From Saturnia japonica (Eukaryota; Arthropoda; Insecta; Lepidoptera; Saturniidae), in contig CM065326.1 in assembly GCA_033032175.1 (NCBI GenBank), positions 11,612,001-11,676,000 of the forward strand: DNA of 64,000 bases, given 5' to 3'. This document shows positions 34,498 to 45,075 of the stretch, piece by piece. Position numbers and translations under genes: made by a program. Below the pieces are notes generated by a model. That model searched no databases, was not told where the DNA came from, and saw only the letters and a list, made by a program, of their open reading frames with translations. Within the stretch, counting starts at the first letter, position 1; every line of letters begins with the position of its first letter.

Positions 34498-36270
34498 ACA
34501 AGCTTTCTACTTAAGATTAGTAGCCAACCAAAAGTGCCAACATAATGCGATTATGTGAAACACCGCTATTGGTTTTCACTATTATATACTGATGAAATAT
34601 TAACTGATTGCAGTATTTCAAATAATACAGAGACTTATTTAGCTTGCAGTTTTGAGCTCGTTAAACAGTCGCTGAGCTAGCGTTACAATGTTTATTTTAG
34701 TAGAAACAAACTCAACTTATTATGAAACTAGGAAAAAGAGATTTTATCAATAGAATAATACCACTCATATCCGCTTAAACTGTAACTGAAATATATAAAG
34801 AAATATCTTTTTTAATAAAGACAAGATACACGGCTTCTCTTTCTCACGCACACACATGCACACGTGTGTCGATCCATACGCATGTCCCCTCACTACAAAT
34901 AGGCGCCTCTACGAAAGGCTTATACTGAAGTGCCGCGAGAGACCTTTTTACAAATGGTATGTTTAATTTTGTTTTATAATATATTGCCTTTGTCGAATAA
35001 CATATCTAAACTCCCAAGCTAACTTAAAATATGCTGCATACAACAAACAAAGATGCGGATTTATGCTAACCCATAATGAAAAACTATCCATAGTAACTCG
35101 TTTTTCTGCTTTGTGTTTCTGGATCAATCAATAAGCATATCCAGCTATTAGGTTTTTGAATCCATTGAGATATCACTTACAAAGGCGTGTTTTTGCATTA
35201 CAATAATGAAGACAGCCGCTGTTCTTTGTATAATAGTGGGGGCTCGATAATATTTCAATTCAAAAATAAAATTATTGGCATAATATCAAATTGTAATACT
35301 GATAGACTCATTACACTGTGGGATTGGGGAATATTGTTCATCTCACCGGATAAATATTTGTAAACCATCAACTTTTATTAAGGCTTCCGATAACCAAATG
35401 CTGACAACGCGACGTGCATGCAAATTGCCAGTTTTGATGATGTATTAAAAATGTTAAAAAACAGCAATAATTTACCGGTCAATGTACAAATAAATTGTAC
35501 ACTTAGGTTGTTTAGGTTTTTATTTTTGTGGATTGTTTCTGAATTCGCGTGCATTTAATAATTCGAATTGGTAACATTATCGGCTAAAGGTTTAAGGAAA
35601 CATCTTGAGGAAACCTGAATACTTAAGAAATATTTTAACACTACCACTGTATATGGGAAAATTGTTGATTTCTCGGTGTTTGAAATCACCAATGCATCGT
35701 GGACTGGCGTGATGATTGCGCCCGTGCTTTTCTTTGTGAAGAAGCCTTTGCAAAGCAATGGAACACTTACATTATAATATTATTATAATTTTTTTTTTAA
35801 TCCACGCAACTTTATTGCCCTCCCGGTACTGTATGCTTTAAGAGTCCATATTAATACACCACAAATCAATTGATTTTATAGCGCTTTTGTCGTCTAGGCT
35901 GATTTGTATAAAACCTACCAATAATTAAATACAGCGGCTGATGTAAACGCTTAAACGGCATACTGGAGTTAACTCCGTTCGCAAACACTGTCTCATATAT
36001 CATTCACTTCAGAGTACACCTGGTTGGGACATACTTTCTACAAGCTGAGTAATTATAACATATTGTATCATTTAAAATACCTTAATATATATTTTTTTGT
36101 CTTGTGTATCATATAAAGTAAATATTCATTATATATATAACATAGGTGAGCACCGAGATTTGATTCGAATACGGATCGAGATTGATTAAGATTTAAATAC
36201 GGGGTTAAAAATAAGTTGTGTTGAAAATGTACTTAAAATTAAGACTATTTTTATACATTTTTGGACACGA
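34498..36270. other. AT-rich spacer, nothing recognised
   Basis: A short CA-rich tract lies near 34845-34870. No gene, RNA or shared repeat noticed. Confidence 0.4.
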
Positions 36271-36540
36271 CTAGCTGTGCCCCACGGTTTCACCCGTGTT
36301 AATTTAATACGACAAATCTCCAAACCAAACCACTAGTGTAGGCAATTTTTTATACTTTGTGTAAAACTATCGACATTTGTATGAGAAATAATTTTTTTTT
36401 TTTCAAATTATAATACAGCCTATGTTACTCGCTAATACTGTAGCTTTATATCGGTGAAAGAATTATCGGACCAGTAGTGTTTGAGTTTATCCATTACAAA
36501 CAAAAAATCAAATCATTCCTCTTTATAATATTTGTAAAGA
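36271..36540 (-). mobile_element. Helitron-like element HEL-3, short copy
   Basis: On the minus strand it starts A|TCTTTACAAATATTATAAAG and ends GGGGCACAGCTAG|T. The perfect 5-bp hairpin CACGG/CCGTG with loop GTGAAA sits 8 bases before the CTAG. It is an internally deleted version of the 746-bp copy at 36853-37598, in opposite orientation. Confidence 0.7.
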
Positions 36541-36654
36541 TGGTGTAGCCTAGCCGTATGTTCGATGAGATTTCTTAGCTGCAACATCTCAGTAAATAAC
36601 TTTATTCGATACAAGGTTTTTTTAACATTAGCACGGCAATAAGATGACATTGTG

Positions 36655-36800
36655 TCTGTAAGAAGCAAAGTACAATTCAAGTAGAACGGCAACCACCGAG
36701 CGATCAGCTATCCATCGCTAGTCACCACTGTCACGCATCCTGCAAGCATACCGGCTGCTGGATATAAACTGGTTGATCCCGAAACGCAACAAACCAAAAT
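36655..36800 (+). repeat. Interspersed repeat N
   Basis: AGAACGGCAACCACCGAGCG, CACTGTCACGCATCCTGC and GGTTGATCCCGAAACGCAAC. This is one of the longer plus-strand copies. Confidence 0.5.
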
Positions 36801-36852
36801 AGAATCATCGAGGCCAGTTTATAATAGTGAAGTAATTAAAAAGACAGCACAC

Positions 36853-37598
36853 TCATAATATATACAAATATTATAAAGAGGAAAGATTAGATTTTTGTTT
36901 GTATAATGGATAAACATAAAAACTACTGAGCCGATTATAAAAATGAAAGTGTGTGCGTGTAACCTTTACGCGCGATTAAAGTAAAACTTCTTTGGCGTTG
37001 AGGGTATCACTGAAATGATTAAATTTTATTATTGAATATTATATAATGTCACAATCGTCAGAAAATTTATTAATAATTTATTTATTACAAAAGTAATCAA
37101 TAAACAAGTATATTTAGAGATTTTCAAAAAACTTTTCAATTTAAAATAAAAAAAAATGTAACTATTGAATTTTTATTCACTTTGCTATTCACAATTGATC
37201 CGTTTGAAAATATTGGAAATAAATAATCCTAATTGGTTATTATATTTGCCACTAGCAAAGCTGGCGTATAAGTCAAGAAGCGTGGAGTATATGACATATA
37301 CTTACGACTAATCCAAATTATTATTTTTGAATAACGGAAACTACGTAAGCGTTACTTCCGTCAGAAAAAAAAACCTGAGTTACTCCCTAGACGCGCCTAA
37401 AGAAGTTTACTTCAAAATTCATTCACCAATATAAAGATACAGTATTAGCGAGTAACATAAGTTATAATTTGAAAAAATAATTAATTCCTCATAAAAATGT
37501 CGACAGTTATACATAAAGTATAAAAAATTATCTAACGGGTGCGTTGGCGTTGTTTGTCGTATAAAACTAACACGGGTGAAACCGTGGGACACAGCTAG
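36853..37598 (+). mobile_element. Helitron-like element HEL-3, long copy
   Basis: It starts near TCATAATATATACAAATATT and ends CCGTGGGACACAGCTAG|T with the same CACGG/CCGTG hairpin as the inverted copy 300 bp upstream. The 3' 180 bp match that copy in reverse. The long middle part is missing there. No Rep/helicase coding sequence. Confidence 0.65.
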
Positions 37599-37698
37599 TG
37601 TTTAATAAAATATTGAAAACTCCACTAAAAGCGTCAATAGACTTTTAAAAGAATATCGTAATAGCGTACATTTTTAATGCATTTTAAACAAATCCATG

Positions 37699-37950
37699 AA
37701 GCAATGATAGTTCTATAGCAGCGTATATGGACCAAGTGAGTTAAAATCTCTGCAAAGAACCTAATATTTTTAGTGGATTAAAACATCGTGATAGAACCAC
37801 AGTATCTTTTAAAGCCCGTCTTCAAGTTACAAATTTGTCGCCAAGCACAATGTCTTCCGAAAGCCAGTTCACCTACTCGATTTAACATTTTACCGTCTTA
37901 GGTACCACATCGTCACTTAATATCTGGTGAGATTGTAACCAAACACTAAC
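37699..37950 (+). repeat. SINE-C, old diverged copy
   Basis: GCAATGATAG..., AAAACATCGTGATAGAACC, ATTTGTCGCCAAGCAC and CACATCGTCACTTAATATCTGG keep SINE-C order, but both promoter boxes are destroyed. It abuts a better-preserved copy in the same orientation. Confidence 0.65.
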
Positions 37951-37951
37951 C

Positions 37952-38272
37952 TGAAGCAATGATGGCTCAGTTGGTCGCGTGTTAGACTTCGCGTCGATCG
38001 ATGTGAGTTCGAATCTCTGCAATGAACCTGAGCGCCCGGTGAAGGAAAACATCGTGATGAGACCATAGCATGATGTTATAGCTTTTTCAAATGCCCGCTT
38101 GGCTAGCTACCACCCTCAAAAGCCTGTCGCCAAACCCCAATAGGTGTGGTCCGGCAGCTGCACTTGAGAGCCAGTCTTCCACTAGGCTTAGCGTGTTATA
38201 GATCTTCGACCATATCGTCACTTAAGATAAGATGAGATTGTGGCCACAACGCTAATCCTATAACGATAAAAA
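37952..38272 (+). repeat. SINE-C, best-preserved full copy
   Basis: This is the reference copy for the family. Box A is TGGCTCAGTTGG (37963-37974) and box B is GAGTTCGAATCTC (38005-38017), the layout of a tRNA-derived pol III promoter. The body follows: GGTGAAGGAAAACATCGTGA, TTGGCTAGCTACCACCCTC, CGGCAGCTGCACTTGAGAG, AGTCTTCCACTAGG, then CACATCGTCACTTAAGAT-like sequence (ACCATATCGTCACTTAAG here) and an A-rich end. At least 14 copies or fragments of this family lie in the window in both orientations. Confidence 0.85.
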
Positions 38273-38689
38273 AACCTATATATAAACATAAAAAACTAAC
38301 TACTTAGTCAAATTAACACAAAGATATACAAGTACACGATTCAAATACAAAATTAACAAATTGTTGCTGAAAAGTTCTTCATAATGTATTTTGTAATCGC
38401 GCAACCGGCGTCACATATGACGACGGTGTATGAAACTTTGCCTATTAATTTATTGGCCAAGTTTCCTCTGTTTACTATTCATTACTCATATTTATTTTAA
38501 GACGTACTCCACTCCACTGCCAGTCTGCTCGGCTCAGCTCGGCGTTAACAAGACCGGCTCAATGTTTTGTCGAAGTATACCATTATGTTTTTGTTCAAAA
38601 TATACAACATCGGTTTTACGAAGTTCATTGTCGGTTTAATTTTCATAATTTAGCTTGAGTTTCAATGTTATATAATTTATCAACTCTTT

Positions 38690-39010
38690 TGCCTTTTAAC
38701 CCTGATGCAAAAAGAGAAGTGTCATAAGTTTAAAGTGTATATTTGGCATCGTAACTCACAAACGGCTGAACCAATTTTGATCAAGTTTGTTTTTGAAAGG
38801 TGATTTGATCGAGAGTGTTCTTGGCTATGATTCAAGAAAATCTGTACATCCTTTTGAAGATTACCAGCTATTTTCTAGTTGATAAATAGATGTAAACATC
38901 TTCTACAGGTCTGATTGAGTCGAGATTTGGAATTCTGTTAGTTCAACGATATTCAATGACCTTGGCCTGATGCTTTAGCGTCATCTGGAAATTGCACGAT
39001 ATTTTTTAGA
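38690..39010 (-). repeat. Interspersed repeat L
   Basis: Reverse copy. AACGGCTGAACCAATTTTGA and ATTCAAGAAAATCTGTACATCC match the L order on the other strand. Confidence 0.6.
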
Positions 39011-40315
39011 TGTAGGTATTTGGGTTCATTGAAATGATCTCAAGAAATATGTTACTTATATTGGAGGTTTTATTAAATGTTAAATAATATGGTATTACTG
39101 AGCTGATCTGATAATGGTCCAAGATGTTAACCATAGCAACGCTCCAATAAAATAAAATATGTCGTGTTTAGATTTTTTAGATTCGTATCGATAAGTACTA
39201 CATATAGTCTTAGGTCGCGAGAAGGGTACACGAGTAGTAGAATCTATAGATAAATTGTTGTTAAAAAAACTTCGATTATTACTTTTTTACATCATACTTT
39301 CTGACATGGACTTAAGACATATAAGAAATATACGCTACTTTAATATTGAAAAAAAAATCGTGAGCGACCTCTATAAAATGAAATATCAACATAAAAATTA
39401 AGAACACTTATTATGTCAAACGTAGAACATAAGTACATGACGAGAAAACAAAAAAAAAACATTATTGTAATTTTTAACAGTTTTGGAACTTTTAACCAAT
39501 TTTAGGCGACCTTTTAAAAAAATATTTTTTTCGAGTTGATTTTTGACTAACAATCCTTGAAACATGTTAAATTGACATATCTTTAAGTGAGAAATAAAAA
39601 TAATAATAATTTTTTGAGCCACTCTATCCACTATAAATACAGACCAAAAGATTTGGTGAATGCAGAAAATTTTCTACCAATCGTCACAGTCGTAATGACG
39701 ATTCGCATGTTCTTAAACGAGAGGTAACAAGGAATTGATCTGAATATATTTGATGTAGCAGCTAATGTTGTGACTTTTGTTGTCAGGGAAATTTATGACA
39801 CAGAAAATGGCCGTTTAAAGCCGAGGTTGGACAAGGCTGATGACATGCGGAGCAAAATATTAAAAAAGAACTGACATTAAAAATGCAATGAGTTGTCGTT
39901 CACAAATTTTTCTGCGTAGGACATTATATGACAATAGATAGTTGTCAAATATTTGTTGGTGAAAATAAATAACACTTCAGAGCACAAAAAAATTACCAAC
40001 AAACCATTCGGCGGTGTAATAATGTAGGTACCTACCGATTCACTTGTTCAGCGTGCCATTATTAATGGATATTACTCTTGGGACTAGACTGGTCCAACGA
40101 AACTATTGCGGGAGATTTATGTCCACTAGTGGACAATAAAACCTCATGACAATGAAAAGCAACAGAAGCGGTAGTAATCTGATCGTTTTACTGATTGAAA
40201 TGAAAAAAATAAATGTATATCAAATAATCAATTTCGGGTTGATATTCCAATAGGCAACCAAGTATTTTTTAACTCTTTATATGTTTAGCATTTTATCACA
40301 ATCTCAACTGATTTT
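39011..40315. other. AT-rich spacer, nothing recognised
   Basis: No supported feature. Confidence 0.4.
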
Positions 40316-40575
40316 TTTTTTACAGCATGACGGTTGGCAAACAAGATTGTTGTTCGCCTGATAGTAAGCAGTCACCGCAGCCTATGGATGCTAGCAATAC
40401 CTGAAGCATCACATGCGCGTTGGACACCCCTTTAAAAACTTCCCTCCTCACCCGTCCTCCTTCCCCCCTCTTGAAGAACCCCATATTGTAGTCCAATGGA
40501 AAAATCACAGCAGGGAGCTTTCCACATCCGAAGCGTTCCAGAAGATAAACTCCTCTGAAAAACTGGACTGCCCGC
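40316..40575 (+). repeat. Interspersed repeat E-like
   Basis: GCCTGATAGTAAGCAGTCAC followed by GCAGCCTATGGATGC recalls the opening of repeat E. The downstream part differs from the other E copies, so this may be a related subfamily. Short overlapping frames on both strands have no protein-like motif. Confidence 0.45.
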
Positions 40576-40579
40576 GAAA

Positions 40580-40818
40580 TTTGGATATGGTCCAAGATGT
40601 TAACAAGCTAAGCCAAGTGAGGGGCTGGCTCTCAAATGCAGCTATCGGAACATACCTATAGGTGCAGGCATACAGGCATTAGAAAATGCCCTACCACTCT
40701 GCTATGTTTTCATCACGACGTCTTCCTTCACAGAAAGCTCCGGCTTATTGCAGGGATTCGAACTTACGTCTGTCAATGCAGTATTCGTACATGCCAACAT
40801 TGAGCCATCATTGCTTTT
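40580..40818 (-). repeat. SINE-C
   Basis: Reverse copy ending in a head with GATTCGAACTTACG (box B region) and TTGAGCCATCATTGC. The centre is deleted: the GGTGGTAGC core is missing. Confidence 0.7.
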
Positions 40819-41004
40819 TCTTCATCATTGAATTTCTAAGCATCATCTCTTCTGGAATTTAGAAATAGTTAAAACAGTCATGAAAGCTTCTATTTATATC
40901 CTTTGGTAGTTGTGAACAAACATTTATTTCTACTCCATCTTTTTACCCTTATCCCACCTAAGTAAGGTCATCATAACACATTTCCTATTCCACCCTCCTC
41001 TATC

Positions 41005-41309
41005 AGCTGTCAACTCAGTATTCACACTTTTTATCCATATATCACCTCTCACACAATCCATCCAGAGCTGTCAACTCAGTATTCACACTTTTTATCCATA
41101 TATCACCCCTCACACAATCCATCCAGAGCTGTCAACTCAGTATTCACACTTTTTATCCATATATCACCCCTCACACAATCCATCCAGAGCTGTCAACTCA
41201 GTATTCACACTTTTTATCCATATATCACCCCTCACACAATCCATCCAGAGCTGTCAACTCAGTATTCACACTTTTTATCCATATTTCATCCCTCACACAA
41301 TCCATCCAG
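41005..41309. repeat. 61-bp minisatellite, five copies
   Basis: Unit starts at 41005, 41066, 41127, 41188 and 41249. It opens AGCTGTCAACTCAGTATTCA and ends CACAATCCATCCAG. The units are nearly identical: the first has CACCTCTCAC for CACCCCTCAC, and the last has a few changes. It derives from the RTE-like coding sequence. Because 61 is not a multiple of three, each added unit shifts the old frame. Confidence 0.95.
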
Positions 41310-41419
41310 AACTTCTTCGGTCTTCCTCTACTCTTATATCTCTACACTTTCATACTTAACACTCTTCTAGATATATGTTTTTCATCCCTCTTCATAACAT
41401 GCCGATATCACACTAACCT

Positions 41420-41881
41420 GTAATCTTTTTAAATTCTATACAACTCTTCCAGTATATGACAAAGTAAAATTAAACATGTTAAAAGAATAATATTTTAACT
41501 TAGAAATCTAAAATAAAATAGATCATTCTGTATACACTCGTCAAGTAGCGAATAACAAACTAGCTACCCTCTCAGCAAATAATTGCTGCGGTACTCGGAC
41601 CTATCTAATTCCTCGACTAATAAACTCTTTGCCTACCTCCGTTCACAATATTATGACTAGTAAGAATCTGAAATATATTGTGTTGAAAGAACATTGTTTA
41701 TCGGAATTATGAATTCATGGTTTTGATATATAGTGTTCTACTTGTACCAAGTTAATGTTTATGTTATGTTTATCCGACAACGAATCGTAAGGTGTCACAC
41801 ACAAACTATGAAGGTTTATTTGGCATTAATTTAACAACTCTTGTTACTTATTCTTAGTATGGTAAAGAAATAATAATAACC
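41420..41881 (+). mobile_element. 5'-truncated LINE tail, second copy of the 45-47 kb element
   Basis: It starts at CTTTTTAAATTCTATACAACTC and matches the last ~470 bp of the larger element from 46664 onward. Shared blocks are ATTTTAACTTAGAAATC, TGTATACACTCGTCAAGTA, CTCAGCAAATAATTGCT and ACGACACA-type 3' sequence, ending in AATAATAATAAC. The coding tail has its own frame damage. It lies inside the RTE-like remnant in the opposite orientation. Confidence 0.85.
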
Positions 41882-42184
41882 CATGGATTTCTCTGATACT
41901 TTTTCTTATTCATAGTTCCTCCAATATACTCAATCCTAATCTCATTCTGCTATATCCATTCCTTCTAGTTACTCTGCATATCTGTCTTAAAATTTGCATC
42001 TCTCTCACGTGTAATATTTTTCGATTTTTCGTATGTCTCTTTCATTGCCCACCACTCAGATCCGTACAAAACATCAGGGTTTATAATATTTTTATTCACT
42101 TGTCCCGATGGTTTCAGGGGCTTATGTGGGTCACACGTTAACATGTGATTCAAAAGAGGTAGTACACAGAGAAGTTTCTTTGTA

Positions 42185-42430
42185 GATTTTTCCCTACTTG
42201 GAGTAATCCGACTGGCGGAATACCATCACCCTACAAAAGATCGCAGTCAAATAACCTTGTGTTGTGTTCCTGCGGTGATTTAGGTTTCCAGAGCTCCTTA
42301 GGGTAGAGGGCTCAAAGTCAGTAACGCGCTAGTGATACCTACAGTATTATAAGCGTCTGTCGGCTATGGTAGCCGTTTACACTCAGGCAGGCCATATCCT
42401 TGCTTGACACTTTAGTTGTATACCTTAGTT
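42185..42430 (-). repeat. Interspersed repeat E
   Basis: Reverse copy of the family at 3884: GGTGATTTAGGTTTCCAGAG, ACGCGCTAGTGATACCTAC and GCAGGCCATATCC. Confidence 0.55.
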
Positions 42431-43079
42431 GGTACCGAAAAGTGGAGCAGACTGGTTGAGATACGCCGTTTTAGACTATGTGAGAAAAACTAGATGGACC
42501 ACCAAAAGTTGCAGAATCAATATTCAGCTTTTGTTCTTTTAATCTTCGAGTTTGCGAGTTTTTCCTACATTTTCGCTACTATAGACCTCAGTAGCATTTT
42601 CTTCAACAAGAGCAAGCATTTATTTCGTCGCTTAATAAAAAGATACCTTTCTTATTTAATATTCTAAACAAGTGAAGCCATGTAAACCAGCTATAATTAT
42701 AATAAACACACAATACCAATCATCTTCATTCTCACCGTCGCAAAATTTTTCTGACGCGATTGATATGGCAAACAAAACATTAATTAGTTTAAATTCAAGC
42801 TGTTGATTTTTCGAGGTTGTACATTTTCACGGTGATATCTATTTTACAGTGAGGTCTATAGTAAGACTAGCGGTGCCACGCGTCTCCGCAAGCTTTTATT
42901 GCGCAGTCCTTAGTTTCATATTGTAATTTTATTTTTACTTATTAGCCTGTTGATTATGGAATGACATCACCATAACCTTGATTTGTACAAAATTTCATGA
43001 AATATTTTTATTGCAAATGGTCTTATTATAAACAACAAGGTAAATTTAAAATGTAATTTACCCCCGACCACAAGTAACC
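42431..43079. other. AT-rich spacer, nothing recognised
   Basis: No supported feature. Confidence 0.35.
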
Positions 43080-43165
43080 AATATGTCTAAGCACGATATA
43101 TCTGGTGTAAGTTGGTGAGAAGTTAGGTCTTCTGCAGATTTCAGATATTGTTGCAGCATGAGGTG
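43080..43165 (+). repeat. Interspersed repeat L, fragment
   Basis: CTAAGCACGATATATCTGG and GTAAGTTGGTGAGAAGTTAG match the head of L at 43560-43640. Confidence 0.5.
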
Positions 43166-43539
43166 GAGTCTAGAATTTCAAAAATGTATTCATCTCAAAA
43201 AATACTGTGGCTGTATATTAAGTAGCTGAACATAAACTGCTCATTCTTAGCTGAATAAAATTCTATACATCACTGTCACTGAAAATTGCTCAAATTTAAA
43301 TAAAAGATTAGCTGTGATACGCTCAAAGCTATATATCTCTGACGAGGCATCGAGACCGCAAGCGCTGGATTATGAAACGAATATCATATACTAATGGCCT
43401 CAACAACGGCAAAAGTTAAATTAATTTGTGTATAATTAATCAGACTACTCAGAGTTAGCGAGTAGGTTTCATCCCAAAGGTACTCTCGTGGTACTGTCTA
43501 ATTTAGAAGTTTTAGCGGTAAAACTCTATTTATAAAACC

Positions 43540-43860
43540 CTCGACATAACTAACTCATTGAGACCATTCCAATGAGCCCAAATACCGATACCTCTGCTGT
43601 AAGTTGGTGAGGAGTTCCAAGTGATGCTGCAGCATCATTCAAGGCTACCATATTCTTGCAGTAATATGATATCAAATTTCTAATCGCTCAGACATGTGCA
43701 AGTTGTTCAAATCCCTTCATCAACCAGAAAGGATCTAGATCTGCTGAACAGATTTTTTTCAATCATAGCTAAGAACATTCTCAATGAAGATACTTCTCAA
43801 ACAAAGAGAACTAAATCAAAATTGGTTCATTCGTTTTGGAGCTACGACGCCATGTAACTA
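43540..43860 (+). repeat. Interspersed repeat L
   Basis: CATTGAGACCATTCCAATGA, CTGTAAGTTGGTGAGGAGTT and AAAATTGGTTCATTCG follow 63355-63770 closely. Confidence 0.65.
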
Positions 43861-43902
43861 TAATAATGTAAATTCATTTTACAAACCAACAATTTAATAT
43901 AA

Positions 43903-44283
43903 TTACTCTAAGTATTGTATACCGTCCAATATGCCGCCAGAAGGAAAAGTACTAAAAAAACTGGCAGCCGTATTACCTCGTTGTATAGCAATGCTTATTC
44001 GTTGACCGAGGTATTGGCCAGCCCTCAGGTCTCGAGATGTGGTGACCAGTCGACTTGAAAGACCTTTAAAGAGGTTGCATGTACTTGGACCCCACGGACC
44101 TAGGGTTTCGATTCCAAACGGCACACATATGCCTTCGATGCTATGCTATGCTTCGATGCTACGCCAGCCTTCGAGGAAGTAGCTGAAAGATTGGACGATA
44201 CCAAAGTATCGACGCACGTGACATCTCTTACTAAAGGCCGGTCCATCTTCCAAGGCATGATTATAATACCGTCGGGTCTCTTT
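43903..44283 (-). pseudogene. Reverse-transcriptase C-terminal relic (LINE pol)
   Basis: Two minus-strand pieces in different frames. The upstream piece reads RPDGIIIMPWKMDRPLVRD, then VTCVDTLVSSNLSATSSKAG. The downstream piece reads MPFGIETLGPWGPSTCNLFK, then DLRAGQYLGQRISIAIQRGN and ILDGIQYLE before a stop. I recognise this order (RPDG..PW, WD.TCVDT, PFG.ETLGPW, QRIS.A.QRGNAA) as the conserved C-terminal region after the polymerase domain of a class of invertebrate LINE pol proteins. About 20 residues between the pieces are deleted, which breaks the frame. A local TGCTATGCTATGCTTCGATGC duplication (about 44140-44160) sits at the break. No catalytic residues are present. Confidence 0.7.
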
Positions 44284-44285
44284 TT

Positions 44286-44747
44286 AAATTAAATTGTTTA
44301 TTGAATTGTTACTTATCTAATTAAGATAAATTATCTTAAAACATAAACTTAACATTATTATACCTATGTTATTTTATAGACTTTTAAAATTGTGTATATA
44401 TAAATGAACTTTGTACAAAATGTACAATTAAACATTATCTTAATTTTTAATAAAATCTTAATTATTTTATCATAACTTAAATCTATATCTATTATTATTA
44501 AATGATTAAATCTTAAAATAAAATGAAGTCCACATAATTGAAATAAAATAAAGACAGATTATCATTGGTGGCAAACTTTATGATGTTGCAATTCCGTCAC
44601 ATGATGATCGCACAGCTTTCCATTTTACCCTCCACTCAACGTGCCAAAAGAAGTATATCTTCTGTAAAGACTGCGAAATTATGGTCTTGCCTTGGAATAT
44701 TAAACAAACAGTTTATTGCTTCATTTTTTACATAATAATCATACACC
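44286..44747. other. Very AT-rich spacer
   Basis: Nothing recognised. Confidence 0.4.
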
Positions 44748-44759
44748 ATGACTGATTAC

Positions 44760-45072
44760 AGAGTTTTTTTTTTCAGACTCACTATACTGTTAGCCTTAGT
44801 GGCCCTGTTCAAAACAAAGCCTGCTGATAGCCTTTACAGCTTCACCAAACTTGGGGGCGAGCGCCTATGGCACTCAGCCGCTAAAGTTTTGAACAACTCG
44901 CGCACAAGGGTGCCAAAGTGGCCGGACCTCGGCTTGGGTGGTTGTCGCGATTGCAATTAAGTAACAATCTGTCTAATTCCCTATCCGTAAATTCGACTTA
45001 AACTAACATATACATATATACATGTTCCTTCCTCCTGGGAAAAAGGAAGGAACATATGTATGTGTATTTATT
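44760..45072 (+). repeat. Interspersed repeat G, full copy with terminal hairpin
   Basis: ACTGTTAGCCTTAGTGGCCC, CTTTACAGCTTCACC and AATTCCCTATCCGTAAATTC are followed by a hairpin with perfect arms TGTTCCTTCC (45023-45032) and GGAAGGAACA (45045-45054). ACATATACATATATACAT-type sequence flanks it. The copy at 5525-5735 has the same order, with a hairpin of related but different sequence. A 70-codon frame here is not protein-like. Confidence 0.65.
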
Positions 45073-45075
45073 AGT

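Larger units (their letters stand above)
40930..42153 (-). pseudogene. RTE-like LINE pol C-terminal remnant, split by another LINE
   Basis: Minus-strand pieces of one non-LTR reverse transcriptase tail. The upstream piece (42153-41882) has DVLYGSEWWAMKETYEKS and a decayed K.VSEK block. The downstream piece (about 41418-40930) reads RLV*YRHVMKRDEKHISRRV, then RYKSRGRPKKFWMDCVRDE, TELTADRGGWN, and ends RWDKGKKME before a TAG at 40932-40930. In related proteins these parts are contiguous, and the stop in RLV*Y replaces a usual W codon. The gap between them is filled by a plus-strand LINE tail (41420-41881). A 61-bp tandem array lies inside the downstream piece. Multiple stops and frame changes show that it is long dead. 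The clade call is from remembered family motifs. Confidence 0.8.

Noticed and set aside
40320..40661. Overlapping frames of 82-91 codons
   Set aside because: They lie in an E-like dispersed repeat and a SINE-C copy.
41005..41309. CRISPR-like or satellite array
   Set aside because: The 61-bp units are contiguous with no spacers and derive from LINE coding sequence.
44748..44960. A 70-codon plus-strand gene
   Set aside because: It falls inside repeat G, whose other copies do not keep the frame.
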